DNA of 64,000 nucleotides from Polydactylus sextarius (Eukaryota > Chordata > Actinopteri > Polynemidae): the NCBI GenBank assembly GCA_016801845.1, contig CM028924.1:699501-763500 (forward strand). The letters are read 5' to 3'. Positions 1-10,170 of this stretch are shown here, one piece after another (positions within the stretch are counted from its first letter, which is position 1; each line of letters opens with the position of its first letter). The notes below the pieces were generated by a model, which was not told the origin of the DNA, made no database searches, and saw only the letters and a list, made by a program, of their open reading frames with translations. The position numbers and the translations under genes were made by a program.

Positions 1-119
1 TAATTTGATAATCAGTTTTAATCGATTATTAAATTAGTTACCAACTATTTTAATAATCGACTAGTTTGGTCTATAATATTATAAACCTGAAATGTTTTTA
101 CGCAGTGCATTCTGGGTAG
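1..119. other. AT-rich flank ending in a ZNF143-like promoter motif
   Basis: The first 75 bases are very AT-rich and repeat the palindrome-like core AATCGATTA and its variants, a texture often seen in fish hAT-type DNA elements. No terminal repeat or target duplication can be seen because the window starts here. At 107-118 the sequence GCATTCTGGGTA is, on the minus strand, TACCCAGAATGC, close to the ZNF143 (SBS) promoter motif. It sits just before an ATG at 120. The transposon origin is a guess from texture; the motif match is seen directly. Confidence 0.3.
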
Positions 120-151
120 ATGGCGTCAGATGGTGTCAGCCATGTTGACAG
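120..151 (+). CDS. possible first coding exon, unidentified gene
   Basis: An ATG at 120 opens MASDGVSHVD and runs into a good donor (AG|gtgagc at 151/152). The start context ATGGCG is typical of a vertebrate first exon and a ZNF143-like site lies directly upstream. The region to 333 is CpG-containing and remains gene-like. I do not recognise the product and see no second exon, so this may be a chance match or part of a mobile element. It lies where the remaining exons of srpra, on the other strand, would be expected. Confidence 0.2.
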
Positions 152-523
152 GTGAGCTAGCAGCCTTACATTTAAAAACGCTAATAAACAGTAAAAGACC
201 AGAGAGACGCTGGATCATAAACAACCCGCTGCTGCAGCTGAACCATCGGACTCGGTCATGGAGGAAACCGACGATCCGGACCGATGACGGATGTTTGCTC
301 TCCGGTGACAACAAACCAAACTTACGGAGGTAAAACATTAAAACGTTTTTAATTCCTTATTGCTGTCCTGGTTAGCTGTGTTAGCTGCTAACTTACATTA
401 TGACGTTAATCTTATAAGGTCAACTTGTGTTAATAGTCGGGGATACTTTTATTGTGGGAGAAGAGAGGCTAAGCTAGCCGCTGACGACGTTAAAATAAGT
501 AGCGCAGAAGAAGAAGACGACAA

Positions 524-572
524 CCAATGAGAAGCCTTGTGTCGGTCATGTGACCAGTCTCTCGCGGAAGTG
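524..572 (+). promoter_or_regulatory. housekeeping-type promoter motifs
   Basis: In order: a CCAAT box at 524-528, a palindromic USF/TFE-type E-box GTCATGTGAC at 545-554 and an ETS-type core CGGAAGTG at 565-572, followed only 8 bases later by ATGGCGGCGGG. No TATA box is seen. This arrangement is typical of a TATA-less housekeeping promoter with a very short 5' leader. Transcription is inferred only. Confidence 0.45.
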
Positions 573-580
573 TTTAAAAG

Positions 581-646
581 ATGGCGGCGGGATTAAAGTC
601 AGCGCTAACAGGAGCGTTTTACACTGAAGTCTGCGGAGAACAGAAG
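581..646 (+). CDS. probable first coding exon, unidentified gene
   Basis: The ATG at 581 has an ATGGCGGCG context and reads 22 codons, beginning MAAGLKSALTGAFYTE, to a donor AAG|gtattt (phase 0). The promoter motifs just upstream support a real start. I cannot match the peptide to a family, and I see no convincing downstream + strand exon before srpra, whose exons occupy the other strand from 1378. It could be the first exon of a gene overlapping srpra, a relic of a promoter moved here by rearrangement, or an assembly join. Confidence 0.35.
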
Positions 647-1377
647 GTATTTATCTACGTTACTTTGTTTAAATCGGCCCGAAATTGTGCGCTTATCCGC
701 CGAAACGGGCGCAAATCTACCGGAAACGGTCGTAGATATATTTGACGATAATGCGCTGAGCTAGCTAGCTAGCTCTGGGTTAAAGAGACGCTGACGTTTA
801 ACTTGACGTTTTCATTCATAAAAGAAACGTGAGGAATAAATAGATATTACTGTCACGGTCGTTTCCTCTTTATTCTCAGCACCAATGTCCATTTATTTCA
901 CGTCATTTTACCGTGTCTGTATTTTAGTCAACATGTTTATTATTGTGCTTCTGTTCAGACTCAAACTAAACTGTCTCTGAAGACCTCATGCTGTTCTGTT
1001 TTAATTTCTTTCTGCACCCTTAATGTGAATATATTACCCTAGAAAGTTAAATTAAACAGCTTTCTGCTGTTCCTAATAAAAGTGCTTGCTGAGTGTGTGT
1101 TTTCTCACACTAACATCATCCTGAAACACTTCCCTTAATAATTTGTCTGTTATTTATAAGTATTTATATCAAGTTTTACAATCTGAGTCACATCCTCTTT
1201 GTTCCTCTTTGTATGAAACTGTGGGAGGAAGGACCCTGTTTTAATCAGTTTGTGGAAAATGCAACAGTAATGATATTACTCAGTTTCCCACAAAAGGTCA
1301 ACTAAAGGTAGAGAAGAGGAGGTAGAGAAGCTGTAGTCTATTGTAGCGTCATTAAATAAATGTAAGAGGTTACTTAC
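647..1377. other. non-coding stretch (srpra intron or intergenic)
   Basis: After the CpG-containing start, the sequence becomes ordinary AT-rich non-coding DNA with no recognisable exon on either strand. In particular I see none of the conserved GTPase sequence of SRP receptor alpha (the VNGVGKST loop region) on the minus strand, although the previous srpra exon ends at 1378 with an open donor. Confidence 0.5.
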
Positions 1378-3599
1378 TGGTGAATGTGCCCATGACTTTG
1401 CCTTCCAGTTTTTTGGCCACAGAGTCACAGAGCTGGGAGGAAATGTCGGCTGCTACATTCTTAGCTAAAGGATGAGAAGAGACGTGTGAATATCAGTTAA
1501 TTCACTCCAAATCGTTAAGACGTGAAGACAAGTGACTTGGAGAGAGATGTGATGTCATACCAATGAGGTGGTCTCTCATCTTCTCCAGCACCGGCTCCAT
1601 GTCATCACGGGTCAGACTCTTAGAGCCCACCAGGCCCTTCAACATCCCAAACATGCCTCCAAAGCTGCCGCCTTTTTTAGAGCTGAGAGGATCAAACAAA
1701 AGTGGTTGAGAACTTGTTCACAGAGTCATTTTCATAAATATTGTACCTTTACACTTTACACTTACCTTGTCTTGCTTGTTTCATTAATAACCACTCTCTC
1801 CTCCTCCTCCTCCATCTCCTCTTCATCATCATCAGAGTCGTGGTCCACAGGCAGCAGATCTCCCACCATGGAGCTCACCTGCATCCCCTGAAACGCAACC
1901 AGAACGTCAGGAACTTCACATCATGTCCTCATTTTCATCCATATTAAGGTGAATAATACTTTAGTCTTTTCAGCTGGAAATGTCTCTGATGTGGAGGGGT
2001 GTGGGTACGTACTGGATCAGTTTGTGCTTCCTGGTTCTGGTCGCCATCATTAGAGGAACCGTCTCCGTTCCTGTTGCTGTAGTCCAGGTCTTTGGTGCTG
2101 CTGCCACCCATGTCCCAAATACGCATCTTTTTCTCCTTCGGTTTCTGAGACTTTGGAGACTTACTACAGACATGACACGAGCCATGCTTTACAATCATTT
2201 GCAATAGTTTTTCATGCTCTCTCTAAATATTTCTACATCACTGGCAGTTATGTTAATATAAATATAATCGATATATTGTCTCTTACGTGGGTTTCTCAGT
2301 AGGTACTGCGATTCGCTTGCGAAAGAATTCCTCTCTCTTCTTCTGCATGACCTCCTCAGGAGTCAAACCCTGGTTACCGTTCTCCACCATCTTCTGCCCA
2401 GAGGATGTGGTCTTGCCTTGATCACCTTTAGCAGGTTCTGCTGCAGGAGCTGCAGAGTAATAAACACAACAAGTCAAGTCAGGATTGAGATTAAAATGAT
2501 GTTTTACTATGTCTTTAGAAAGTATTTTACTACCTCCAGGTGCACGTACCCTCCTTTTTGGTATTTTTATTTTTCTTGCCACCCTGTTCTTTTCCTTTGT
2601 CCCCTCCCTTAGTCTCTATCATTGACTTCACAGTTTTTTGGGATTTCTCTGACTCCTTAAAGGATCTCATGGGTGCAGGGCTCCGAGCTTTGCTGCTCCC
2701 CTCTGCCTCTCTTTGGTATGAATCAGCATGAACAAGATAAGAGGATGAGCAAGGGATTTTTAAGTTAGTAAAAGTTAGTAAATGATGTCATGTGATCATG
2801 AGTGAAACTGTCTTATTTTTCACCTGAGAAGTATCTTGAACTCATCCGCAAATTCAAAGTTGTTGTTGAGGAGTTTGAGCGCTCCTTTCTGCTCCAGCTC
2901 GTTCTTATAACGATCCCTAAAATGAAGCTGAACATCGTCTAAGAACTTATCCACGTATGTCAGCGTCAGGATCTTTTGAAAACCCACCTAGAGAGACAAA
3001 ATAAAGACCAGTATAATGATTAATATTGATGTTTTTGTATTCAAAAAGACACAGATTTAATTGTATTGTTGAGAAACTTACCACAAAAATCAGCTCAAAC
3101 TCATTGTCGAGCTTGTATTTAAGACTCAGGGCCTCGTGAGTGTATGAATTATTCCCACTTCTCTCCTGTGACGTGACAAACATCGTTGACATGTCAACCA
3201 GTTTAACACATGTCGCAGCTGTTAGCATTAGCTTCATGTCTCTGTCTAACAGTGTTAAAACAACAACACTGGGCCCTAATTCATTATAAATCAAATATAC
3301 ATCTGCGATGATTTAATATAATTAAAATTAATAGAACGACTAAAGTTGTTTACTTGCTACTAATGTTACGCAATGTGCTAACATTTGCTACACGTTAGCT
3401 TTAGCATTAGCAATGCGAAGCTAGTAAACACAGACATCAGTCAGGCTGGACTCTGATCCGGATTTTAAAGTCTCACCTGAAGGATCACGGAGCGGATCAA
3501 AGCGTTGACGGGTCCCGTGAAGGACTCGGTGACCCCGGCTCCCTGAAAACACCACAACACTATCCCCCCTTTACTGAAGATGGTGAAGAAATCTAGCAT
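1378..3599 (-). CDS. srpra: SRP receptor subunit alpha, N-terminal part
   Basis: SRP receptor alpha docks ribosome-SRP complexes at the ER membrane together with SR-beta. Nine coding exons are visible on the minus strand: 3477-3599, 3082-3165, 2824-2987, 2550-2710, 2287-2449, 2013-2163, 1766-1887, 1561-1682 and 1378-1464. All join in frame (123, 84, 164, 161, 163, 151, 122, 122, 87 nt; 392 codons plus one base). The start MLDFFTIFSKGGIVLWCFQG is the family signature. Residues 1 to about 130 are the SRX domain that binds SR-beta. Next come a Lys/Glu-rich linker, the RIWDMGG motif, an acidic run (DDDEEE), and GGMFGMLKGLVGSKSL, which opens the N domain. The last visible exon reads KNVAADISSQLCDSVAKKLE. 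The human protein has 638 residues; the GTPase (G) domain is not in the window. Introns here are 83-311 bp, but the next one would be over 1.37 kb and contains + strand promoter-like sequence. Identification is certain; intactness is not. Confidence 0.95.
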
Positions 3600-3835
3600 C
3601 TTGCCAACACGTATCTGGATTCTTTAAAAAACACAGAGAGAGTGAGGATGAGGAGGGAAGAAGAAGAAAACTGCGACAAATAAAATAATAATTAAATGAA
3701 AAAACATGAACGTTAACGTCTTTAAAACCAGTCGTTCTTACCTGGTAACACTTGAAAAGATAAAATCCACCACCAGTGTAAAACTGTTTTAGACACGTCA
3801 GAAGCACAACCAGGAAGTGACGCTCACTTCCGGTT
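3600..3835 (-). other. srpra: srpra 5' untranslated exons
   Basis: On the minus strand the coding first exon is preceded by a probable acceptor (tttaaag at 3625-3622), so the leader of this exon would run 3621-3600. Upstream lies a donor CCAG|gtaag with the exon edge at 3742, giving a non-coding first exon from roughly 3835 to 3742. The exact transcription start is not visible. Confidence 0.5.
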
Positions 3836-3871
3836 AAAAAAAAAAAAAAATCTGAATTACGCGCATGCGCA
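3815..3871 (-). promoter_or_regulatory. srpra promoter: ETS and NRF1 motifs
   Basis: A perfect 10-base NRF1-type palindrome GCGCATGCGC lies at 3861-3870. An ETS core (ACCGGAAGTGA on the minus strand) lies at about 3823-3833. A run of A bases (3837-3850) separates them. Both motifs are typical of TATA-less vertebrate housekeeping promoters and sit directly upstream of the inferred non-coding first exon of srpra. Factor binding is inferred. Confidence 0.6.
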
Positions 3872-3879
3872 GTAGAAGA

Positions 3880-4876
3880 TCTGGACCATCTACGTCACTA
3901 CGAACATATCTGCCTTTATTAACATTATATCACATCATATTATAACATATTCGTTATCCTGTGTATATAATATATCTAATGTATGTTATGTTATAATAAC
4001 TAATATAATACATTTTACTCTGTCAATTACATTGGACATTTATTTGTATTAAATGTTCATGTTTATCTTGTTTTTAAGATTATTCTAAGTGATTTGTTAC
4101 CATGTATTAGTCTTTCATGTTGACATGTGGAGCAATAATCCCAGGTTTGTCTAAAGGGAAAGTAACGGGTTCAATAAGGAACCAACCCCACAAAATCACA
4201 CTTCCTCCAGCCAGATGGTGTAAAAATGTCAAAGTGTTTTGCATTTTAATAGTGAGTCATAAATAGGAGTATATAGTTATCTGATATAAAGCATGTTTAT
4301 TATTTAACTTCTAGATGTTCATATAATATATGTAACATTTGGATGTGTACAAAAAACCTTGATCTTTATAAAAAAGCTGATATAAACTATTTGAGCTTCT
4401 GGTTTATTATTACAACAGTTAATATTGTCCTTCCTTTTATTACTTCTTTTTTACCAATGATGGTAATTTAGTATTAATTTAGTTCCTTACAGTGAAATCA
4501 TCAGGACTCAGCTTTATGGAAGTTAATTTATTTCTATAGTTATGGTTATAAAACTTATCTACCGTTATGTTTTATATACTTCATCGAGTTAACTACCTGC
4601 TCAGTGAAGTATAAAGTTTTAGACATTTTGCATTTGAAATATAACTGCACATGTTGAGGCTGACTGACTTCCTCTTCTGTTTCTGCTGTTGTTGGTGACA
4701 CTTGAAAAACATTTTCACTTTGTCATTGTTACGTTCAGTCACAGTCACAAGTTAGTGCAGTGGTTTTTGATTTTTGGGATAATTTATCAGCTCTTCTTTG
4801 AGCTCATGGAGCAAAGACGATCCGTTCATTCACATTTATTTACCAGAAGACGACTTTTAAGAGGAGTTGAACAGAC
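3880..4876. other. intergenic region between srpra and tirap
   Basis: About 1 kb of AT-rich sequence separates the divergent srpra and tirap genes. No exon of foxred1, which lies here in human, is visible on either strand. The last 100-200 bases must carry the tirap promoter and leader, but I see no clear TATA box. Confidence 0.5.
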
Positions 4877-4900
4877 ATGACGGCCTTCACAACATGCATG
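4877..4900 (+). other. overlapping upstream start in tirap leader
   Basis: An ATG at 4877 reads MTAFTTCM to the exon 1 donor in a frame different from the TIRAP frame. After splicing to 5640 it would continue out of frame and end within exon 2. It therefore overlaps the inferred main start at 4894 and could lower its use. Whether the transcript includes this ATG depends on the unmapped transcription start. Confidence 0.45.
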
Positions 4901-6515
4901 GTGAGTTAAACTTTCACAACAGCTCTCTCCTTTTCCTCATCTGTTTGAAATTTACGTAATTTAAAGTCAAAGAATTTATGAAATTAAACGACAGACCTTC
5001 TTCTTGTTAGCAGGAAAACACACTCAAGATATTCTAATAGATAGAAATTAAAGTTTATACTGAAGAAGAAGTGTTGAAGAAGTGAATTTGTTGCTTTTGT
5101 AAATCTACTTTCAGCTATAGAGGTTTAAACCTGGAGACTCTTCTTCAGACTGTGTGCTCTGATATTATTATATGAAAATACAACTTTTTCTATCGCCATC
5201 CTGTTGTTGTGCCTCAATGAGCATCAGTGCTGTGTTAGATCCCTTATTTTAATTAACTGACTGACAGCAAACTAACAAGTAACTTACTGGAGCAGAAATA
5301 CTGTTTCTTGATTGTATATTTGTTTCTAGGATTTGTAGGTTGTGTAGGAACTTTTTGCTTCAGTGTTCACAACTTAATTTATTTCCATTTTCTGTTGAAA
5401 AGTTGTAATTTTGTAAATTTTATTTTTACTTTGGACAAATTGCTGCTTAACTTTTGAGCTGGAACTGTTTAAATTTAATCAGAAACTGTAAAAATGAGGG
5501 TTAGACGTGTATTATATTTCTTACCTTTATCTGTTTGAACACGTGTGTTTTATTAACTGCCGATATGTTTAATTTAAATCTTGATTTGTAAGAATTCAGA
5601 CGACCTAAATGTTAAATTTCTTTGTCTTTCTCTCTTTAGGTTGGTTCCAAAAACTCTTCAAATCGAGTTCTTCACCGACACAAAATGAACAAAAATCTAA
5701 AGTGACTAGTAGATCAACATCACCTCCAGAAACATCATCAACCTCCTCTCCTAAACCACAGAAACAGTCGGTTCTGAGCTCACAGATGAGATTGAAATGC
5801 AAGTACGACCTGCTTGTGTGTCACAGTAACGCCGACGGTGACATCGAAGAGGCGAAACGTTTGGTTTCTTATCTGGAGACTTCACCGCGCAGCCTCAGGT
5901 GTTTCCTGTGGCAGAGAGACGTTTGTCCCGGAGGCGCCGTTCCCACTGAGTTCTGTCAGGCCATGCAGGACAGCCACTTACAGCTTCTGCTCATCACTCC
6001 TGACTTCCTGCAGGACGAGTGGTGCAAGTACATGATGCATCAAGCTCTGGCGGAGGGACCCGTGTCCAATCGGCTGATTCCTCTGATGCACAATCTGTCT
6101 CACTCTGAATACCCTCTAGAACTGAGGTTTCGCTTCTACATCGACTTGAATAGAAACACTGAACGAGGATATAATCAAATCAACAGGACTGTGCTCAACT
6201 GTGAGTAATGGAAACAATGATTCTCCTCTGATCCTGCTCCACTGATGGAGCTTCCAGTCAGATTAGCATTTTTAGTTCTTGTAATCCTGGAAGAGAATCT
6301 TAGCTTTTAATTTTATCCTCTTGTTTTCTCCTCCAGATTTGGAAGAGTTGGTTAGAAAGGAGAAGACACGTGAGACCAACATGGACGACTCTAACAGGAG
6401 GATAAATGAAGATAGCAGCTCACAGGGAAAGCAGCTGGTTATAAACAATGACCCCACTGAGACTTCAGTTCCTCAGGAAATGACGCAGATAAGACATCAT
6501 ATGACGCTCTCCTGA
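4894..6515 (+). CDS. tirap: TIR domain adaptor TIRAP/MAL
   Basis: TIRAP bridges Toll-like receptors to MyD88 at the membrane. Three coding exons, 4894-4900, 5640-6200 and 6337-6515, join in frame to 248 residues. The start ATG at 4894 was chosen because only it gives the phase needed for MHGWFQKLFKS, matching the conserved (D/G)WF start of the family core; an ATG at 4877 is out of frame. Residues 11-55 are a Ser/Thr/Pro/Lys-rich membrane-binding type segment. The TIR domain spans about 56-190: box 1 YDLLVCHS (58-65), BB loop RDVCPGG with the key proline at 99 (human Pro125), LLITPDFLQDEWCKY (119-133), and PLELRF at 161-166, which fits the TRAF6-binding pattern PxExx-aromatic. Residues 190-248, encoded mostly by exon 3, are a Ser/Asn/Glu-rich tail absent from the human protein, which ends just after the TIR domain. 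An AATAAA at 6625-6630 fits the 3' end. Confidence 0.93.
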
Positions 6516-6624
6516 TTATCTGCTGTAATTAAAGAATGCACGAAGGACTATAGAGTAAAAAACACTAACACTTCAGTCACGCTTTTTTAGTTTTTTATGT
6601 TTTATTTTGAAACGGTAACGACAA

Positions 6625-6630
6625 AATAAA
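6625..6630 (+). terminator. tirap: polyadenylation signal of tirap
   Basis: AATAAA lies 110 bases after the tirap stop codon in an AT-rich stretch, a normal distance for a short 3' untranslated region. Confidence 0.55.
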
Positions 6631-6764
6631 GTAAATCTATCAATGAACACAGGCTGTGACAATTTATATTGTAGTTTAATTAAGTTAAAGTTAAACTGTA
6701 GCCAATAATTTCAGTATAGACTAAACAATGACAGGATGCTGCTGTTGTGATAAAGACATGTTTA

Positions 6765-6778
6765 CCACTAGATGGCGC
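6765..6778 (+). promoter_or_regulatory. CTCF-like site
   Basis: CCACTAGATGGCGC matches the core of the vertebrate CTCF motif in forward orientation. It lies 250 bases past tirap, between tirap and st3gal4. Binding is not shown by sequence alone. Confidence 0.45.
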
Positions 6779-7340
6779 TTTTTCCTGTCCAATCCATCTG
6801 AGAGTGAGAGTGTGTGTGTGCTTATGTCCTTATAATGTGTGTGGATGAGAGAGATAGAGAGAAGCATGAGTAAAAGGGAAGTTATCATCTGTGGGAAAAA
6901 AAAAACTGCCAAAAGCGACACAAGTCTGCTAGCGGATCGACATAGAGTAAGATCGATAGAGTAAGAGGAAATGCAAATCCTATTGATATGACAGGTGGGG
7001 TTATGTCCTTATTAGCTACAGTCATTTATTGTAAATCTGTTTCTGAATGACTTTGTTTTTTTTAAACTCACTTCACTGGGAGTCTGAACACGCCTCAGGA
7101 TTGGGAGGAACACCTTTTTTCTCCTTCATCCAAAACGAAACAAACAAACAAAACCTTTTTCAGTTTGTGTTGGGTATAATTCAATGTCCTTGGCAGCACT
7201 TTACCTGGTTAATCAAGCCTGTTAGACATGTTTCTATCTATCAGGTATTCTTTTAATCAACTGGAGTGTAATGTTTGTGTTTTAACAGCATCGCCATCTT
7301 CGTCAATGAAGCACTGCACGTTCATTAAAGTTGTATCATA

Positions 7341-7366
7341 TCCCTCCTCCCCTCCCCCCTCCCCTC
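7341..7366 (-). other. G-quadruplex-capable tract on the minus strand
   Basis: The + strand is a pure C/T run with four or more C3-C6 tracts separated by single T bases; the complementary strand therefore carries closely spaced G runs able to form a quadruplex. It lies in intergenic DNA. Confidence 0.5.
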
Positions 7367-9759
7367 TTAAACAACAGCAGACGTTTAGAACCACAATAAA
7401 AGACTCTTGATAATCGCCTCTTCTGTGTAAAAGCCAACGTTGTAACATAAAAATTTAGACTAATCTCTCAGAGGCACAGATGTTCTACGAGGCTTTTGTC
7501 GTTGCTACTACAAATCCTCCTATATGACACACTCACTCACTCATCCTGACATCAGGGAAAAACACTTTTGCTATCTTTCTCTTTTACCATCTTTGGTTAA
7601 AAAAAAACACAACAAAAAAAAGTTGTTTAGTTTTTGTCAAATAATCATAATCACTATTTTTGGGTTTGAATACAAAGAGCTGAAGGATTAAAATAAAAAA
7701 AATAAGTTGGATAATGTTTCGGTACGATGATGATGATGAAATGAATCGTTCCAGAGTAGTTAGTGTTCCTGTGTAAACGTTATGAGTCATGTTCTTGTTC
7801 TGAAAACCAGGGAACTGTTGTTCACGTTATAATCTCCAGGTTCACATTTGTCCAAAATCACTTTCTGTTGCCGGTAGATACATTCAAGTAAATATTTAGA
7901 ACCAGACAAACAAGCTGCACTCTAAAATTTAAAACATAAAAAACATGTGAAGTTGTAAATGCATCATGTTTGTCCAACGTGTTCATGATTAGACCCTGAG
8001 ACTAGAATTAGAAAGAGGGGAAAAAAAGGGATTGAATTGGACTAAAATGTGAAATCTAAAAATATTGGAGCAAATTTACACGCGTTCAGTTTTTGGAAAG
8101 CCCCTACACAGAGCTGCAGTGTGTCAACATGTCAGTAGTTTCAGTATGAAGCAGAGTGAAGGACACAGGTGAAGAGGTGGATGCTGGGTTGGTTTAGTCA
8201 TATAGAGAAACGAGATAGGGTGAAGATGTTTATGATGCTTTAACTGTGGTTGGCTTTTACCCTACATTCAGACCCGGCTGCTCTGTGCATTAGCTGCAAC
8301 TTTTTGTTGTTTGACCCCTTTTCTTTTCACCAGGACAATGACTATTAATAAACAAGATAGAAAAGTTATTGTGTGTAATGACTAGGAAAGAACTAGGAAA
8401 CCTTTGTTTATTGACCTTCATGTTTACATTTTGTACAAAACAATTGTGTAGATGGTAAATCTGTTAGAGCAGATAAAGATAAAAAAACAACAAAAAAAAA
8501 ACAACAACAAAAAAAAACAACAACAACAAAAAACAAAACAAAACAAAACCATGTTGTTAATAAATCAGTCTTGGTTAACCTCTCCTTGAACCTCACTCTG
8601 TTATCTCTTTTACAAACAAACATTTACAAAGTCTCTCCAGATGTTTGTGCCTGTGGGTGAAATATGCAGTTAAGTTAAAGAGAAATGAGCCAAATAATCA
8701 TGAATATCAGAAGATCATCGACACGGAAAAGTTCATTAAGTTGTGTTTCAACACCAGTAGCATCACTCATACTTATGCAACTGTGGTTTTTGGATGAGTC
8801 TGGATGTGTCTGGATCAAGTCACCTGGGTTGAACTTTAATGCATGAATCATTAATAATTCACTCTACACTCTATCTAATAATAAGAAAGAATAGAATAAG
8901 AATATGAAAATACTCACAAACTCTACATGTATCTTGTTCTACTGTTCTATCTTGTTCTACTGTTGCTACTCAAGCAAACAACAACAAGAACAAGTAATCT
9001 TGTCGTCTGTGACTCCTCCCTTCCTAACCGCCGTTTCCACACATGAAGCTGTGGACCAAGATAAGCTGCAGTAGATGATGAAGGAGGGGCAGGTGTTGAA
9101 TAATTTATTTATTAAAACAACACTTTGTTCAAGCAAACATGTATCCACTTGTCAGAAAAAAAATCAGTTCCTTGAAACTTTATTAATATTTAACAAGGTT
9201 TCCTGATTCAGGAGCCCAGGTCATTGAAAGTAAAATAAAACATGTTTGCTCTTTTACTTTTGTCAATAATTGTTGCAACAAACTGGAATTACTCAAATGC
9301 TCACATATAATAAACCTAAGTGCACTATAACTACTTGTCTGAAAATAGAGATGACAAGTGATAGTATCTATTTTTTTCAAAGCAGAAGGAAGTTGTAAAA
9401 AAAAAGCGTGTTAATTTTCACTTGGGTGGGTTTGAGGTGAGTTTTACATTTGACTGTTACACTTTAGTATTTCTACTTGTACTTAAGTAACTTCTACTGT
9501 TTCACAATGTATGTTCAAAAAAAGAAAAAAATTGCAGCCAAGAGCAAAACTTTCCAGATGTTCTTCCCCGCTGGGATAATTGGAAGCGGATTTGAAGACG
9601 CACAAGGCAAATAATTATAATAAGCTGCAGATCACATGGGACCTTCATTCCGAGAACATGGGACATGTCTTTTCTTCACTATAATACCACCAGCACCCGC
9701 AGCAGCAGCCACCATGTAGTTTCGTCTTGTACATTTTTACAGCTAGTTTGGTATTTGGA

Positions 9760-10170
9760 TGCCAGTGCGTGTGCCTACGTGCGCATGCGTGGCTGCACCG
9801 AGAGGAAGGGAACGCGCTGTAACAGTGAAGAGGCAGTAAAACCGCTATAATCAACTCGAGGGCTTGATGTCAGTTGCACCAGTGGGTTTTGCGTGTGAGC
9901 TCTGTGATTTCTCGATTCAGCCTAAGAACATTTTCTTTAACAAACATATTTGGTTTATAGATTTTTCTTCTGTGTGCGTGCGCAACGGGGCACAAACGCG
10001 TATTTATCGCTTCTTTTCATCCCCCTCCCTCTCTGCCCCCTCTCTCTCTTGCGCAGTGAATCCTCTGAAAAGCAACGTGAACTTGGTCAGAGTTGCAACA
10101 TCAGTGGACAGTAACAACAACAGGCTCTCGCCCTGCGGATTAAAACCTCATCTGTGGAGCAGCGGCGCTG
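9760..10170 (+). promoter_or_regulatory. candidate st3gal4 promoter and non-coding first exon
   Basis: This CpG-containing stretch carries an NRF1-like GTGCGCATGCGTGG around 9779-9792 and GC-richer sequence than its surroundings. It ends in a good donor, GCGCTG|gtaagt, at 10170/10171. The next exon-like segments downstream (11076-11204, 14953-15008) have acceptors and donors, which suggests a first non-coding exon of st3gal4 here. An acceptor-like gcgcag at 10052-10057 leaves the 5' edge uncertain. Transcript data would decide. Confidence 0.4.

Larger units (their letters stand above)
6631..9650. other. intergenic region, no gene seen
   Basis: Apart from the CTCF-like and C-rich sites listed separately, about 3 kb here show only AT-rich sequence, short A/C-rich runs (for example 8481-8550, imperfect (CAA)n) and no reading frame with coding character. 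dcps, which separates TIRAP and ST3GAL4 in human, is not recognisable here or up to 16.8 kb. Confidence 0.5.

Noticed and set aside
1568..1891. + strand frames across srpra exons
   Set aside because: Antisense shadows of conserved srpra exons.
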